From Bradyrhizobium daqingense (GTDB taxonomy: Bacteria; Pseudomonadota; Alphaproteobacteria; Rhizobiales; Xanthobacteraceae), in assembly GCF_021044685.1 (NCBI RefSeq), contig NZ_CP088014.1, positions 4,760,001 through 4,824,000 of the forward strand: a stretch of DNA of 64,000 nt. The letters run 5' to 3'. This document shows positions 42,816 through 52,069 of the stretch, piece after piece. The position numbers were made by a program, and so were the translations under genes. How positions within the stretch are numbered: the first letter of the stretch is position 1; each line of letters begins with the position of its first letter. The notes beneath the pieces were generated by a model. The model was not told the DNA's origin and did not search any database. It worked only from the letters and a program-made list of their open reading frames with translations.

Positions 42816-44000
42816 ATGGACCAAACAATCAGGGCGCCAGGCCGAGACGGCTCGGCGGCTGTCCGATCCAGGATGATGCCCGGACGCGCACGGCGCGCGC
42901 TGCTGTGGGCGCACCGTTGGTTCGGATTGATCGGCGGCATAGTCCTGGTGCTGATCGGTCTGACCGGAAGCTTCATCGTCTTCTACCGTGAGATCGATGT
43001 CGCCCTGAATCCGTCGCTCTATGCTCCCGCCGGTCCGGAGCAAAGCGTGACATTATCGGAGGTGATGCGCGTCGCAGCGACAGCGGATCCCGCGCCGATT
43101 GCCACCATCCTGGCGCCGGACCGGACCTGGCCGGTCTGGATCGTGATCCATTCGCACGAGACCGCGCCAGGCAGCTACCCGAACAGGTGGACCACCATGG
43201 TCGATCCTTCGAACGGGAAGGTGCTCGGGCGGCGTGACTACGCCAACGCATTCGCGCTCAAGGTCTATCGTCTCCACTTCACGCTGTTGCTCTATGAGTT
43301 CTGGGGCAAGGAACTGGTCGGCGTCGCCGGATTCGTGCTGCTGGGTTTGGCGGTCTCAGGCCTCTTCCTGTGGTGGCCGAAGCCGCGACGATTCTGGCGA
43401 TCGGTCTCGGTGCGCAAGAATGTCTCGCTGCTTCGATTTGTTCTGGACCTTCACAGTGCGGCCGGCTTTTGGGCGCTGTCCGTGCTCTTGCTGATCTCGA
43501 TCACCGGCATCGGCATCGTTTTTCCCGACGTCGTGCGTCCCATCGTCGGCCTCGTGTCGCAGCCGACGCCTGATCGCTCGCCAAAGGTCGAAATGCCGCC
43601 TCCGGCCGGGACGTCGCTGCTCTCACCTGATGCGATCATGCGACGCGCGCAGGAGGCCAGGCCGGGCGGCAGCACCGTTGCGATGCTCAATCCGCCGACC
43701 GCAACGCGCAACACGTGGCGGGTGCAGTTCCGTCCTGATGGGGCTGATCCTGCCGTGCGGTCGCGTGGGGCGATCTGGCTCGATCCGTGGAGCGGTGGGG
43801 TGGTGCACGACCGCACGCCGGGTACCATGTCGATGGGGGAGCGCTATCTGGCCGAGCAGCTCTGGCTGCACAACGGCGCGACGTTCGGATTTGCAGGGCG
43901 CCTGCTGGTGTTCGCAGCCGGGTTCGCGCCGCTCGTCCTCTTCGTCAGCGGCGCGATGATGTGGCTCAAGAGACGGCCCGCGAAGTTGCGGCCCGGCTGA
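42816..44000 (+). CDS. PepSY-associated membrane protein (iron-uptake reductase type)
   Basis: A 394-residue protein with four membrane spans (about 28-55, 155-178, 205-228 and 355-380) and two PepSY-like periplasmic parts. Invariant His residues at span ends (LWAHRWFGLIGG, VYRLHFTLLLYE, DLHSAAGFWAL, LWLHNGATFG) fit haem or flavin-linked electron transfer. Such genes follow siderophore receptors and are thought to reduce ferric siderophores in the periplasm. It is 60 bases after the receptor, so it is likely the same operon. Confidence 0.88.
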   Translation: MDQTIRAPGRDGSAAVRSRMMPGRARRALLWAHRWFGLIGGIVLVLIGLTGSFIVFYREIDVALNPSLYAPAGPEQSVTLSEVMRVAATADPAPIATILAPDRTWPVWIVIHSHETAPGSYPNRWTTMVDPSNGKVLGRRDYANAFALKVYRLHFTLLLYEFWGKELVGVAGFVLLGLAVSGLFLWWPKPRRFWRSVSVRKNVSLLRFVLDLHSAAGFWALSVLLLISITGIGIVFPDVVRPIVGLVSQPTPDRSPKVEMPPPAGTSLLSPDAIMRRAQEARPGGSTVAMLNPPTATRNTWRVQFRPDGADPAVRSRGAIWLDPWSGGVVHDRTPGTMSMGERYLAEQLWLHNGATFGFAGRLLVFAAGFAPLVLFVSGAMMWLKRRPAKLRPG

Positions 44001-44004
44001 GGGA

Positions 44005-45507
44005 TCACCGCCTCACGATCGAACCGGCGCGGCCAATCAGGCGGGCGAGCTGGCGGAAGCGGCTGCCGACGCGGTCGGCGACGAGATCGCCGAGGCGATG
44101 CTCGAACACCAGCATCAGCTTACGGCCCTGGCTGCGGAAATGCGTGGCCGGCAGCACGCCAGGCCGCGCCGCCGAGACCAGGTGCGCGACGCGGAACGCT
44201 GCTCCCAGGAGGCGGGCGCGCTCGAGCTGTGCAGGCGTCAGCAGGCCCTGCATGGTGGCCGGCGGCTGGTTCTCCTCGCTCAGGCCGGCATAGCGATAGA
44301 ACACGGACAGGCCGACGAAGGCGCGCTCGGTGTGGGTGATCGCGCCGAAATTGCCGTTGACGACAAGGCTCAGCGTCTGCTCGCCGCGGTGGTCGGGGTG
44401 CACGCGCCAGCCGATGTCGGAGAGCAGGCATGCGGCGTGACGCAGGCGGCGGTCCTCTTCGGTTTCGCGCAGCTTCACGACGCGCGCAAGGCGATCGGTC
44501 CAGGAGATCAGCTCGCGGGCATGCTTGGCCGAGCGCGACAGCAATTGATTGAGCTCCTCCGCGGCGCAGATCAGCCCGTCCTTGTTGCGCTCGGTCTCCG
44601 ACAGCTTCTCGTGTAACAGGCCCTCGCGCACGCCGAAGGTGGAGAACACGATGGTCTTCGGCTTCGCCACGCGGATGATGTGCTCGAGAACCAGGGCGGC
44701 ATAGGTGAGGAGCGGGCGGCGCGCATCGGCGACGATCTCGATGTCGGCCAGCATGTCGGCGGCCGCGAGGCGGCGGAGACGGCGCGAAAAGTCCAGCGCT
44801 TCAGCCGCAGGAATGGAGTAGCCGTGCATGACCTGGAGCGGATAGCCGCTCTGGATGATGTGGATGCGCGCGAGCGCGCGCCAGGTGCCGCCGACGGCGT
44901 AGAAGATACGGCCGCGGCCCGCGGCGAGCTGCGGCACCCCGTCGATCGCCTCGCGGACGATGCGGTCGGCGCGCTTGAGCGATTTGTGCGCGAGGTCCTG
45001 GAGCGCGAGCCCGCCGAGCGGCAGCGTCACGCCGCTGCGCACGCTGTTCCTGCGTACGTCGATCAGCTCGAGCGAGCCGCCGCCGAGATCGCCGACGATG
45101 CCGTCGGGATGATGGATACCGGAGATCACGCCGAGCGCCGACAGCCGTGCCTCGCGCGGGCCCGACAGAATCTCGATCTTCACGGCGCAGATGCGCTCGG
45201 CCTTGGCGATGAAGTCAGGGCCGTTGGAGGCGTCGCGGCAGGCGGCCGTCGCAATCGCGAACACGCGCCCGACCTGCATCACGCGGCAGAGCGCGCGGAA
45301 ACGCTTCAGCGAGGTGAGCGCCTTGTCGACGGCGTCAGGCGCGAGCAGGCCCGTGCTCTGCACCTCACGCCCGAGGCCGCACAGCGTCTTCTCGTTGAAG
45401 ATCGGAATGAGGCTGCGCGCCAGCGCCTCGTAGACGACGAGACGGACCGAGTTGGAACCGATGTCGATGACCGCGACGCTCGCGGCGCGCTTGCGCGGTC
45501 GCTTCAC
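44005..45507 (-). CDS. ppx: Exopolyphosphatase, Ppx/GppA family
   Basis: Hydrolyses terminal phosphates of polyphosphate, or of pppGpp in GppA-type members. It is 500 residues with the sugar-kinase/actin fold motifs VIDIGSNSVRLVVYE (near the start) and GDLGGGSLELIDV, then a helical HD-like C-terminal half. It lies 15 bases downstream of ppk1, so synthesis and breakdown of polyphosphate are encoded together. Confidence 0.93.
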   Translation of the reverse strand: MKRPRKRAASVAVIDIGSNSVRLVVYEALARSLIPIFNEKTLCGLGREVQSTGLLAPDAVDKALTSLKRFRALCRVMQVGRVFAIATAACRDASNGPDFIAKAERICAVKIEILSGPREARLSALGVISGIHHPDGIVGDLGGGSLELIDVRRNSVRSGVTLPLGGLALQDLAHKSLKRADRIVREAIDGVPQLAAGRGRIFYAVGGTWRALARIHIIQSGYPLQVMHGYSIPAAEALDFSRRLRRLAAADMLADIEIVADARRPLLTYAALVLEHIIRVAKPKTIVFSTFGVREGLLHEKLSETERNKDGLICAAEELNQLLSRSAKHARELISWTDRLARVVKLRETEEDRRLRHAACLLSDIGWRVHPDHRGEQTLSLVVNGNFGAITHTERAFVGLSVFYRYAGLSEENQPPATMQGLLTPAQLERARLLGAAFRVAHLVSAARPGVLPATHFRSQGRKLMLVFEHRLGDLVADRVGSRFRQLARLIGRAGSIVRR

Positions 45508-45522
45508 GTCGCAAATCCGGAA

Positions 45523-47730
45523 TCAGGATTGATGGCGTTCGTTACGACGCGTGAGACGGCGCGGCGAGGATTCCTTGAGCGACTTTCCACGGCCAGACAG
45601 ACTCGGATTCGTCATGAAGTAGTTGTGGACGTTGAAAGGCTCGTCGCCCTTCGCGGCCTTCATACGCGTTGAGGACCCGTCCGGCAACAATTGCCAGCTC
45701 TGCTCATTGTCCTTCAGGTTCGCGACCATGATCTGTTCGAGAACCTGCTGATGCACCGTGGGATTTTGCAGCGGACACAGCACCTCGACGCGGCGGTCGA
45801 GGTTGCGCGGCATCATGTCGGCCGAGGAGATATACACAGCCGCTTTTGCGCTCGGCAGGCCCTGACCCATGCCGAAGCAATAGATTCGCCCGTGTTCCAG
45901 GAAGCGTCCGATGATCGATTTGACGCGGATGTTCTCCGACAGGCCGGGAATTCCCGGCCTGAGGCAGCAGATGCCGCGTACCACGAGCTCGACCTGAACG
46001 CCGGCCTGCGAAGCCTCGTAGAGCGCGTCGATGATGTCGGGGTCGACCAGCGCATTCATCTTCATCCAGACCGCGCCGTGCCGGCCGTGCCGCGCATGCG
46101 CGGTCTCGCCCTGGATGTGCTCGATGATGCGCTTGCGCAGGGTCAGTGGCGATACCGCCATCTTCTCCAGGTCACTCGGCGCGGCATAGCCGGTGATGAA
46201 GTTGAACACACGCGCTGCGTCGCGGCCGATGGTCGGATCCGAGGTGAAGTAGGAGAGGTCGGTGTAGATGCGCGCTGTGACCGGATGATAGTTGCCGGTG
46301 CCGGTATGGACGTAGGTCGTGAGGTTGCCGCCTTCACGGCGCACTACCATCGAGAGCTTCGCGTGCGTCTTCAATTCGAGGAAGCCGTAGACGACCTGCA
46401 CGCCGGCACGTTCGAGGTCGCGCGCCCAGCGGATGTTGGCTTCTTCGTCGAAGCGCGCCTTCAGCTCAATCAGCGCGGTGACGGACTTGCCGGCTTCGGC
46501 GGCCTCCGCAAGCGTGCGCACGATCGGCGAGTTGTTGGAGGTGCGATAGAGCGTCTGCTTGATCGCGACGACGTCGGGGTCGCGTGCTGCCTGTTGCAGG
46601 AACTGCACCACCACGTCGAAGGACTCGTAGGGGTGGTGGACGACGAGGTCCTTCTGCCGGATCGCGGCAAAGATGTCGCCGCCGTGCTCGCGCACGCGCT
46701 CGGGGTGACGCGGCACGTAAGGCGTGAATTCGAGGTCCGGACGGTCGAGGCGCGTGAGCTGCGAGAGCTCGTTCATCGCCTGCACGCCGTCGACCAAGAA
46801 TACCTCGTCGTCGGCGGCCGACAGCGCATGCTGGACGAAGCTGCGCAGCTCCTCCGGCATCTTGGCGTCGATCTCGAGCCGGATCACCGACCCGCGGCGC
46901 CGCCGCTTCAGTGCTGTCTCGAACAAGCGGACGAGGTCTTCCGCCTCTTCCTCGATTTCGAGCTCGGAGTCGCGGATGATGCGGAAAGCACCCTGGCCGC
47001 GCAGATTGTAGCCGGGGAACAGGCGGTTGATGAACAGGGCGGTCGCCTGCTCCAGCGAGATCAGCCGGACGGCCTTGCCCTCGGCGGGCAGGCGGATGAA
47101 GCGGTCGATCTTGCCGGGCATGCGGATCAGCGCGTTCATCTGCCTGCCATCGGCGGCACGGGTGAGCTGGAGCGCGATGGTGAAGCCGAGGCTCGGAATG
47201 AACGGGAAGGGGTGGGCCGGATCGATTGCGAGTGGCGTCAGCAGCGGGAACACGTTGTTGAGGAAATAATCCTCGATCCAGGCTCGTTCCGCCTTCGTGA
47301 CCTCCTTGCCTTCGACCAGCACGATACCGACCTCGGCGAGCGTGCCGCGCAGATCGCGCCAGATCGCCTGCTGGTCGGAGGCAAGCTCGGAGACGGTGCG
47401 ATTGATCAGAGCGAGTTGTTCGGAGGGCGTCAGGCCATCGGGGCTGCGTTCGGCAATGCCCTCGCGCACCTGGGCCTTGATGCCGGCGACGCGGACCATG
47501 AAGAATTCGTCGAGGTTATTCGCCGAAATCGACAGGAATCGCACGCGTTCCAGCAGGGGGTGGCTGGGATTGACCGATTCCTCCAGGACGCGGCGGTTGA
47601 AATGCAGCCAGGAGAGCTCGCGGTTGATGAATCGCTCGGGGCTGGACGCGATCGCCGGCAGGCCCTCAGGTTCCTGGGGTTTTTCTTTTGTTTCAACAGC
47701 TTGCGCGGAATCCATCAGAAGTCGGTCCAT
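45523..47730 (-). CDS. ppk1: Polyphosphate kinase 1
   Basis: Reversibly polymerises the gamma-phosphate of ATP into polyphosphate at the membrane. It is 735 residues; the N-terminal domain opens ERFINRELSWLHFNRRVLEES and the phospholipase-D-like catalytic half has the autophosphorylated His in TYVHTGTGNYHPVTARIYTD. The second HKD-type region contains GRFLEHGRIYCFG. It is followed by ppx in one transcript and preceded by a 131-base gap from hdaA. Confidence 0.96.
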   Translation of the reverse strand: MDRLLMDSAQAVETKEKPQEPEGLPAIASSPERFINRELSWLHFNRRVLEESVNPSHPLLERVRFLSISANNLDEFFMVRVAGIKAQVREGIAERSPDGLTPSEQLALINRTVSELASDQQAIWRDLRGTLAEVGIVLVEGKEVTKAERAWIEDYFLNNVFPLLTPLAIDPAHPFPFIPSLGFTIALQLTRAADGRQMNALIRMPGKIDRFIRLPAEGKAVRLISLEQATALFINRLFPGYNLRGQGAFRIIRDSELEIEEEAEDLVRLFETALKRRRRGSVIRLEIDAKMPEELRSFVQHALSAADDEVFLVDGVQAMNELSQLTRLDRPDLEFTPYVPRHPERVREHGGDIFAAIRQKDLVVHHPYESFDVVVQFLQQAARDPDVVAIKQTLYRTSNNSPIVRTLAEAAEAGKSVTALIELKARFDEEANIRWARDLERAGVQVVYGFLELKTHAKLSMVVRREGGNLTTYVHTGTGNYHPVTARIYTDLSYFTSDPTIGRDAARVFNFITGYAAPSDLEKMAVSPLTLRKRIIEHIQGETAHARHGRHGAVWMKMNALVDPDIIDALYEASQAGVQVELVVRGICCLRPGIPGLSENIRVKSIIGRFLEHGRIYCFGMGQGLPSAKAAVYISSADMMPRNLDRRVEVLCPLQNPTVHQQVLEQIMVANLKDNEQSWQLLPDGSSTRMKAAKGDEPFNVHNYFMTNPSLSGRGKSLKESSPRRLTRRNERHQS

Positions 47731-47861
47731 CCAGTTCGCCTCACTTTGCGACTTATGCGCAAAACCGGCCGGAGCATGTGTTAGAGCGATGACGTTTCGA
47801 TGACATTGATGTTCCGCCGCTGTGCCGCGTCAAGCGGCCTTGGTGACCCAGCGCCAGCCGG

Positions 47862-48635
47862 TCAGGCGTCGCGAAGCAGCTCGGCGGCCAGGGCCCGGGT
47901 GACGGGGCGGCCGAGCCGCAGGGCCTCGCTGTCGAGCAGCTCCACGGCTCGCCGGGCGGCCGCCGACGATCGCTCCAGCCGGGTGGCGAGGTAGCTGACG
48001 ACGCTCTCGTCCACGGTGAGCTGCCGGTCGGCGCAGAATTTGACGATCAGGCCACGGAACAGCTGGTCGTCGGGCGGCAGCAGCGCGACAACAGGCACGG
48101 CTCGCAGACGCGAGCGCAGGTCGCGCAGCTCGATCGCGAGCGAGGCCGGGACCTCGCGCCCTGTGAAGAGGACGTAGGCGCCGTCCTCGCGGGCGAGGTT
48201 CATCAGATGGAAGAGGGCGCGCTCGTCGAACGCCTTCGCCTCGAGATCCTCGACCACCAGCGCTCCGGTGGCGAGCGCACCCGGGACAGAAGCGGCAGTC
48301 AGCGCATTGGCCATGGTCGAGCGTGCGCCGGCCTCTTCGGCCCAGATCGCGGCAAGGTGGCTCTTGCCGCTTCCCTCGGGGCCGGCCAGCCACATGATCC
48401 GGTTGGGCCATTCCGGCCAGCTGTCGATCAGGCCCAGCCCGGCCGTGTTGGCCGGGCCTTCCAGGAAATTGTCCCGGCTGAGGCTTTCCGCGTGCGGCAG
48501 CGAAAACGCCAATTGTCGGGGGTGAACGCGGCCTGCCACGCTTGCTTTGCTCCATGCCGGCGCGCCGGCTTCAGCTTGAAGATTCGATCCTATTGGGCGC
48601 GAGTTGGCCTTTTGCGGGGCCGCTTCGCAGCTCAT
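47862..48635 (-). CDS. hdaA: DnaA-related replication regulator HdaA
   Basis: A 257-residue AAA+ protein related to DnaA but lacking its DNA-binding domain IV, as in HdaA/Hda, which inactivate DnaA-ATP together with the sliding clamp. Near the start RQLAFSLPHAESLSRDNFLE holds the clamp-binding-like QLAFSLP; Walker A is WLAGPEGSGKSHLA, and ALVVEDLEA is the Walker B region. The ATG at 48635 overlaps the preceding gene's stop (ATGA), which fixes the start. Confidence 0.92.
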   Translation of the reverse strand: MSCEAAPQKANSRPIGSNLQAEAGAPAWSKASVAGRVHPRQLAFSLPHAESLSRDNFLEGPANTAGLGLIDSWPEWPNRIMWLAGPEGSGKSHLAAIWAEEAGARSTMANALTAASVPGALATGALVVEDLEAKAFDERALFHLMNLAREDGAYVLFTGREVPASLAIELRDLRSRLRAVPVVALLPPDDQLFRGLIVKFCADRQLTVDESVVSYLATRLERSSAAARRAVELLDSEALRLGRPVTRALAAELLRDA

Positions 48636-49174
48636 TTGGCCTCGATCGTGCTCATGTGCCGCAGCCACTCGACGAGATAGAGCGACACGGAGGAGAGCGT
48701 GAAGATCGTGACGAGACCCATCAGGATCATATCATAGGGGGCCGGCTTGAAGCCGAAAGCAAGCGCCGCCAGCACCAGGGCCGCGAACGCCACCTGGGCG
48801 ACGGTGTTGAGCTTAGACACCATCGACGGCTTCATCTCGACCGGCCGGTCGAACAGCCAGGATACGATCACCGCGGCGACGATCATGATGTCGCGCGAGA
48901 CCACCAGGATCACGATCCAGCGCGGGATCGCGCCCCAGATACCGAGCGCCATGTAGATCGAGACCAGCAGCGCCTTGTCCGCGAGCGGATCGAGCAGGGC
49001 GCCGAGCTCGCTCGTCATGTTGAAGCGCTTGGCCAGGAAGCCGTCGACGGCATCGCTGATGCCGGCGACCAGGAAGACGGCAAACGCCACCTCCATTTGG
49101 CTCGACACGATGGCCCAGACGATGATCGGGACCAGCATGATGCGGCCCAGGGTAATGATATTCGGAATACTCAC
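48632..49174 (-). CDS. CDP-alcohol phosphatidyltransferase family protein
   Basis: A 180-residue membrane enzyme of the phospholipid-head-group family, most like phosphatidylglycerophosphate synthase. The signature D-x2-D-G-x2-A is present at SDAVDGFLAKRF, with the downstream G-x3-D-x3-D in GALLDPLADK; the usual Arg after the Ala is Lys here. It has about five spans. Its stop overlaps the hdaA start by four bases, a layout recurring in alphaproteobacteria. Substrate not certain. Confidence 0.9.
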   Translation of the reverse strand: MSIPNIITLGRIMLVPIIVWAIVSSQMEVAFAVFLVAGISDAVDGFLAKRFNMTSELGALLDPLADKALLVSIYMALGIWGAIPRWIVILVVSRDIMIVAAVIVSWLFDRPVEMKPSMVSKLNTVAQVAFAALVLAALAFGFKPAPYDMILMGLVTIFTLSSVSLYLVEWLRHMSTIEAK

Positions 49175-49328
49175 GCAGCGCTTCCCGGCACCGGTCTGAC
49201 CTCGAATCCGGCCCGTTACAGGCTGAACCGGTTGATATGTCTACATAGTATAGGGCGGGGCGCCATGCGAGCCATTGCGTGTCCCCGGAATTCGACGTAA
49301 CCAGCCGCAAACCCACTGGAAATCGGGC

Positions 49329-50402
49329 ATGACCGACCGCAAAAACGGCCTCACCTACGCCGATTCAGGCGTCGATATCGACGCGGGCAACCGCCTCGTC
49401 GACCTGATCAAGCCCATGGTGCGCGCCACCGCACGCCCCGGCGCCGATGCCGAGATCGGCGGCTTCGGCGGCCTGTTCGACCTCAAGGCGGCCGGTTTCA
49501 AGGACCCCGTCCTGGTCGCCGCGACCGACGGCGTCGGCACCAAGGTCAAGATCGCGATCGAAACCGGCCTGCATGGCGGGATCGGCATCGATCTCGTCGC
49601 CATGAGCGTCAACGACCTCGTGGTGCAGGGCGCCGAGCCACTGTTCTTCCTGGACTATTTCGCTTGCGGCAGGCTCGATCCGGAGGCCACCGCCGCGATC
49701 GTCGCAGGCGTCGCTGAAGGCTGCCGGGAATCCGGCTGTGCCCTGATCGGCGGCGAGACCGCCGAGATGCCCGGCCTCTACAAGGACGGCGATTACGACC
49801 TCGGCGGCTTTGCCGTCGGCGCCGCCGAGCGCGGTACGTTGTTGCCGCGCAAGGACATCGCGGCGGGCGACGCCGTGATCGGCCTCGCCTCGTCGGGCGT
49901 GCACTCCAACGGTTTTTCACTGGTGCGCAAGATCGTCGAACAGTCCGGTCTCAGCTTCGAGGCGCAGGCGCCGTTCGCGCCCGTGATGACGCTGGGCGGC
50001 GCGCTGCTGACGCCGACCAGGCTCTACGTCAAATCCTGCCTGCGCGCGATCCGCGAGACCGGCGCGGTGAAGGGGCTCGCCCACATCACCGGCGGCGGCT
50101 TCACCGACAACATTCCGCGCGTCTTGCCCAAGCACCTCGGCGTCGGCATCGACCTCGCGCGCCTGCCGGTCCTGCCCGTGTTCAAATGGCTGGCGGCGCA
50201 GGCGGGCATCGCCGAGCTGGAAATGCTGCGCACCTTCAATTGCGGCATCGGCATGATCGCGATCGTCGAGCCTGACAAGGTCGACGAGGTGATTGAGGTC
50301 TTCACCGACGCCGGCGAGACGGTGGCGCAGCTCGGCACCGTGATCCCGGCCGAGGGCGAGCACCGCGTCGTCTACAACGGCCACCTCGACATGGCGCTGT
50401 GA
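49329..50402 (+). CDS. purM: Phosphoribosylformylglycinamidine cyclo-ligase (AIR synthase)
   Basis: Closes the imidazole ring in purine synthesis using ATP. It is 357 residues from MTDRKNGLTYADSGVDIDAG, the canonical start; metal and ATP sites are in ATDGVGTKVKIA and GGETAEMPG, and a GGGFTDNIPRV region follows. It is divergent from the phosphatidyltransferase and overlaps purN by one base. Confidence 0.97.
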   Translation: MTDRKNGLTYADSGVDIDAGNRLVDLIKPMVRATARPGADAEIGGFGGLFDLKAAGFKDPVLVAATDGVGTKVKIAIETGLHGGIGIDLVAMSVNDLVVQGAEPLFFLDYFACGRLDPEATAAIVAGVAEGCRESGCALIGGETAEMPGLYKDGDYDLGGFAVGAAERGTLLPRKDIAAGDAVIGLASSGVHSNGFSLVRKIVEQSGLSFEAQAPFAPVMTLGGALLTPTRLYVKSCLRAIRETGAVKGLAHITGGGFTDNIPRVLPKHLGVGIDLARLPVLPVFKWLAAQAGIAELEMLRTFNCGIGMIAIVEPDKVDEVIEVFTDAGETVAQLGTVIPAEGEHRVVYNGHLDMAL

Positions 50403-51070
50403 TGACTGGCGCTGTGATGAAGCGCCGCGTCGCCATCCTGATCTCCGGCCGCGGCTCCAACATGGCCGCGCTGATCAAGGCAGCCAGCGCGCCCGATTTC
50501 CCGGCGGAGATATCGCTCGTCATCTCGAACAGGGCCGATGCGCTCGGGCTGGAACGGGCGAGGGCGAGCGGCGTCACCACCGAGGTGATCGAGAGCAAGC
50601 CGTTCGGCAAGGACCGCGCCGGCTTCGAGAAAGTGTTGCAGGCGATCCTTGACCGGCACGGCATCGAGCTGATCTGTCTCGGCGGCTTCATGCGCCTGTT
50701 CACCGCGGAGTTCACCAAGGCCTGGTACGGGCGGATGCTGAACATCCACCCCTCGCTGCTGCCGTCCTTCCCCGGCCTAGACCCGCACGGCCAGGCTCTG
50801 CGCGCCGGCGTCAAGCTGTCGGGCGCGACGGTGCATTTCGTGATCCCGGAGACCGATGCCGGCCCGATCGTGATGCAGGGTGCGGTTCCCGTCGGCGATC
50901 ACGACACGGCCGACACGCTCTCGGAGCGCATCCTCGAAGTCGAGCACCGCATCTATCCCGAGGCACTGCGGCTGCTGGCTATGGGCAAGGTCCGGATCGA
51001 AGGCGATGTGTGCAGGACGGCGGGGAGCTCTGCGTCGGAGAATTTTTTGGTTGCACCGGTGGTAAGCTGA
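50402..51070 (+). CDS. purN: Phosphoribosylglycinamide formyltransferase
   Basis: Transfers formyl from 10-formyl-tetrahydrofolate to GAR. It is 222 residues with ILISGRGSNMAALI and the catalytic Asn-His-Asp set in MLNIHPSLLPSFPG and ETDAGPIV. The ATG at 50402 shares a base with the purM stop; a second ATG at 50417 would also work. The C-terminus is extended beyond the fold by about 25 residues. Confidence 0.96.
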   Translation: MTGAVMKRRVAILISGRGSNMAALIKAASAPDFPAEISLVISNRADALGLERARASGVTTEVIESKPFGKDRAGFEKVLQAILDRHGIELICLGGFMRLFTAEFTKAWYGRMLNIHPSLLPSFPGLDPHGQALRAGVKLSGATVHFVIPETDAGPIVMQGAVPVGDHDTADTLSERILEVEHRIYPEALRLLAMGKVRIEGDVCRTAGSSASENFLVAPVVS

Positions 51071-51086
51071 GCGGGGCACCTCAGGC

Positions 51087-51428
51087 TTACTCGATGTAAC
51101 CTGCCGCCTCGCCATTGCGGACATATCCGTAGATTCTGAAACCCGCAGTCGTTTGCTCTCCAGCAAAGCGGATGCGGCGTAGGACTGCGCGGACATGTTC
51201 ACGTTGATGCGCCGTCTCAACAGATAGTTCAGCCCATTCCATCCAATCCCATCCGCTGCTGCTCCAGTGATAGAACCATTCGCCGTCCCACTGGCTTAGG
51301 TTTCCCGTTTCCAAGTTCTTGCAGCGAAATCGAGGTTGGTCGGAGGAGGTAAGCATGAGCACCGCCTCCCGCAACTCGCGCCATTTTGTGTCATTGGCGA
51401 CCGAATAATAGTCGGACGGCCGAGCCAT
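51087..51428 (-). CDS. Hypothetical protein (DUF6678-like)
   Basis: A 113-residue soluble protein with SDYYSVANDTKWRELREAV, LSQWDGEWFYHW and RIRFAGEQTTAGFRIYGYV. The NDTKW motif and WDGEW reminded me of the DUF6678 family of unknown function. The ATG at 51428 gives the natural start MARPSDYY. It begins 13 bases past the cold-shock gene's terminator, so it may have its own promoter or use read-through. Confidence 0.72.
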   Translation of the reverse strand: MARPSDYYSVANDTKWRELREAVLMLTSSDQPRFRCKNLETGNLSQWDGEWFYHWSSSGWDWMEWAELSVETAHQREHVRAVLRRIRFAGEQTTAGFRIYGYVRNGEAAGYIE

Positions 51429-51440
51429 ATGCGCACCCCA

Positions 51441-51467
51441 AACAAAATCCCCCGGCAAAGCCGGGGG
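51441..51467 (-). terminator. Intrinsic terminator of the cold-shock gene
   Basis: An 8-base perfect stem, CCCCCGGC (51449-51456) and GCCGGGGG (51460-51467), with a 3-base loop; on the minus strand it is followed by ATTTTGTTT. It lies 37 bases after the cold-shock stop. Confidence 0.85.
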
Positions 51468-51503
51468 CAACGTCATGATCTCGCGGCTCAGCCCTGAGAG
51501 AAA

Positions 51504-51710
51504 TCAGGAGACCTTGAGATTCTCCGCGGATGATTTGCCACGGTTCTCCACGAGGTCGTATTCAACCGCCTGGTTTTCGTTGAGGGTCGAGAGCCCGGCG
51601 CGTTCGACGGCCGAGATATGGACGAACACGTCCTTGTCGCCGCCGTTCGGCTTGATGAACCCATAACCCTTGGTCGGGTTGAACCATTTGACGGTGCCCT
51701 TTTGCGGCAT
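51504..51710 (-). CDS. cspA: Cold-shock protein
   Basis: A 68-residue OB-fold RNA chaperone of the CspA family. It starts MPQKGTVKWFNPTKGYGFIK; RNP1 is KGYGFI (14-19) and RNP2 VFVHI (28-32). It melts mRNA structure and can act as an antiterminator. GGAGGAG stands before the ATG. It has its own terminator and a long gap upstream, as expected for a monocistronic, leader-regulated gene. The symbol is by family. Confidence 0.95.
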   Translation of the reverse strand: MPQKGTVKWFNPTKGYGFIKPNGGDKDVFVHISAVERAGLSTLNENQAVEYDLVENRGKSSAENLKVS

Positions 51711-52069
51711 CGCTAGTCTCCTCCACTAGATAGAAAAACGACGCGGCCGCTTTTTCGCGTGCCACGCCACAAACGGGCTTCCGGAAGTCTGTCGAGTCTC
51801 ATCGTCGCGAAACGCACAGCCGAGCGGTCAATTCCGATTGTGACCAATATTGCAACATGAAAATCGCGCGTTAGCAAGCAGAGCGCGAATTTCAAGATCG
51901 GACCTGGCCTCTCCGTCTGCAATTTGCGACCTGTGGCAACGGAACCACAATCGGGCCAATAGGCTCGATCTTGGCGCGCCGAGCGGTTGACCCTCCGCGG
52001 CAGTTCGGCGCAAATCGGCGCAGACCGTGTTGCATTTTTGCGCCGCCATTTGCTTTGGGATTGATCGTC
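51711..52069. other. 359-base gap between the cold-shock and barrel genes
   Basis: Divergent region with no recognisable gene. It should contain the cspA promoter and long leader on the minus strand and a promoter for the barrel protein. I found no promoter pair or hairpin I would call. Confidence 0.45.

Noticed and set aside
45691..47784. 697-codon frame antisense to ppk1
   Set aside because: Shadow of ppk1, whose catalytic motifs are on the other strand.
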